Shown here: positions 63,133-64,000 of the stretch, in pieces | Layout: each line of letters opens with the position of its first letter | Position numbering within the stretch: position 1 is the stretch's first letter | NCBI RefSeq assembly: GCF_963677195.1 | Contig: NZ_OY781918.1 | Location: 856,923 to 920,922 of the forward strand | Source: an uncultured Marinifilum sp. | Lineage (GTDB): Bacteria > Bacteroidota > Bacteroidia > Bacteroidales > Marinifilaceae | DNA length: 64,000 nt | Direction: 5' to 3' | The notes under the pieces: generated by a model | Told to the model about the DNA's origin: nothing | The model's input: the letters and a program-made list of their open reading frames with translations, nothing else | Database searches by the model: none | Made by a program: the position numbers and the translations under genes

Positions 63133-63148
63133 TGTTCCACGTGGAACC
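63133..63148. promoter_or_regulatory. parS-like ParB binding site
   Basis: TGTTCCACGTGGAACC matches consensus TGTTNCACGTGNAACA at all but the last base. It directly follows the mnmG stop codon. ParB binding sites cluster near the origin. Confidence 0.75.
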
Positions 63149-63177
63149 AAGGAGTATTTTAAAATAGTTTACTCCTT

Positions 63178-63231
63178 AAAACGCCCGAAATTGCCTTTTC
63201 TTATGAGAAAATGTCGATTTCGGGCGTTTTT
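63178..63231 (+). terminator. Terminator of mnmG
   Basis: AAAACGCCCGAAAT / ATTTCGGGCGTTTT stem of 14 bp with a larger loop that may form its own small stem (CTTTTC / GAAAATG region), followed by T. Confidence 0.85.
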
Positions 63232-63245
63232 GAAAGCTATATTTT

Positions 63246-64000
63246 ATGAGTAAAAATAAAGATATGGAAAAGAATTTTACAATATCAGGTAAGGTAGTAG
63301 ATGTAATATCAAGAAGCATTACAAATGCAGAAATAGTAGTTGTAAATGGAATTATTAGTGCAATAAATCCATGTGAGAATGTAAAGGACTGCTATATTTT
63401 ACCAGGCTTGGTTGACTCGCACATGCACATAGAAAGTTCTTTATTAATTCCAAGTAGATTTGCTGCAACAGCAGTTAAATATGGAACCATTGGTTTGGTA
63501 AGTGATCCGCACGAAATTGCCAATGTGTTGGGTGAAATTGGCGTTGATTTTATGATTAACGATGCTAAAAAAGTTCCCTTGGAAATAAGGTTCGGCGTTC
63601 CTTCTTGTGTTCCAGCCACAAAACATGAGACTTCAGGTTTTATTCTAGATAGTAATATTGTTGAGAGTTTACTTAAAAGGGAAGAGGTTGTTTGTTTGGC
63701 AGAAGTAATGGATTTTGTTGGAGTTGTTAAGGGTGATCTTGAAGTATTAAAAAAAATAATTGCTTGTAAAAAGCTAGGAAAAAAAATAGATGGACATGCT
63801 CCAGGACTAAAAGGAGCAGATCTTAAGAAATATGTTGCAACAGGAATTTCGGCAGATCATGAATGTTCTACTTTAGAAGAAGCTCTCGAGAAAATTTCTT
63901 TGGGAATGATGATACAAATTAGAGAGGGTAGTGCTGCAAAAGATTTTGATGCTTTGTGTTCTTTATTGGAAACTCATCCCGAAAAAGTAATGCTTTGCAC
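63246..64000 (+). CDS. ade: Adenine deaminase, 3' part beyond the window
   Basis: Deaminates adenine to hypoxanthine in purine salvage. 251 codons are visible from ATG 63246 (MSKNKDMEKNFTISGKVVDV). Metal-site motifs of this amidohydrolase subgroup are present: LPGLVDSHMHIESSLL, SDPHEIANVLG, AEVMDFVGVVKGD, DGHAPGLKGADL and ISADHECSTLEEA. The family is about 540-600 residues, so over half the protein is missing at the window edge. An in-frame ATG six codons later is an alternative start. Confidence 0.93.
   Translation, partial: MSKNKDMEKNFTISGKVVDVISRSITNAEIVVVNGIISAINPCENVKDCYILPGLVDSHMHIESSLLIPSRFAATAVKYGTIGLVSDPHEIANVLGEIGVDFMINDAKKVPLEIRFGVPSCVPATKHETSGFILDSNIVESLLKREEVVCLAEVMDFVGVVKGDLEVLKKIIACKKLGKKIDGHAPGLKGADLKKYVATGISADHECSTLEEALEKISLGMMIQIREGSAAKDFDALCSLLETHPEKVMLC

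Overview
The window is low-GC bacterial chromosome that I assign to the Bacteroidota. The evidence is the gene families (DUF4292, DUF4175, TssD-type Hcp, grasp-with-spasm peptide maturases, VanZ), AT-rich gene starts without Shine-Dalgarno sequences, and several TTG-N19-TAnnTTTG promoters. A marine or anaerobic Marinilabiliales/Marinifilaceae member is a guess from gene content.

Layout. (1) 1-12.7 kb is mostly housekeeping: acyl-CoA ligase (cut by the window edge), asnS, a DUF2807 protein, a large glycosyltransferase/phosphodiester-glycosidase fusion, VanZ, an Rrf2 regulator, rpiB, a CheY-like receiver and ruvB. Between rpiB and the receiver lies an AT-rich non-coding stretch with five exact TTATYAACA DnaA-box-like sites. 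Together with two parS-like sites (49.9 and 63.1 kb) and a strong plus-strand gene bias to the right, this suggests the replication origin is in or near the window. (2) 12.8-19.1 kb holds the most unusual locus. Six tandem minus-strand copies of a 30-residue double-glycine-leader peptide gene lie beside a secreted, membrane-anchored TPR-CHAT protease-like protein. Next to that is a two-gene operon for an ECF-like sigma factor and a membrane-spanning partner with periplasmic TPR repeats. The peptide array and the sigma operon share a 37-bp bipartite upstream element with identical spacing, so the sigma factor probably drives both. (3) 19.4-24.6 kb: two tRNA-Val genes, two cyclophilins, pheS, OsmC and a Crp/Fnr regulator.

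(4) 24.8-39.7 kb is an accessory island of Hcp (TssD)-effector-immunity modules of a type VI secretion system. One Hcp gene is intact (35.2 kb). Two are damaged copies sharing the same in-frame TGA. One effector is a GH19/lysozyme-like enzyme split by a complete insertion sequence whose excision restores the frame. Two effectors share an N-terminal delivery region and have divergent C-termini. Several lipoproteins look like periplasmic immunity proteins. Effector tail fragments precede orphan immunity genes, as expected of displaced polymorphic toxin modules. (5) 39.9-47.1 kb is a grasp-with-spasm RiPP cluster: GG-leader precursor, lipoprotein, ATP-grasp ligase, an undescribed 56-residue ORF, SPASM protein, C39-peptidase ABC transporter and HlyD-type adaptor. 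A four-helix-bundle gene flanked by inverted repeats has inserted between the last two. (6) 47.2-64 kb returns to conserved genes: ROK kinase, flippase, dut, nucleotidyltransferase, TPR protein, DUF4292 lipoprotein, EnvC-like protein, DUF4175 protein, RsbW-like kinase, ybeY, mnmG and the start of adenine deaminase.

All functional calls are from reading motifs by eye; no database search was run.
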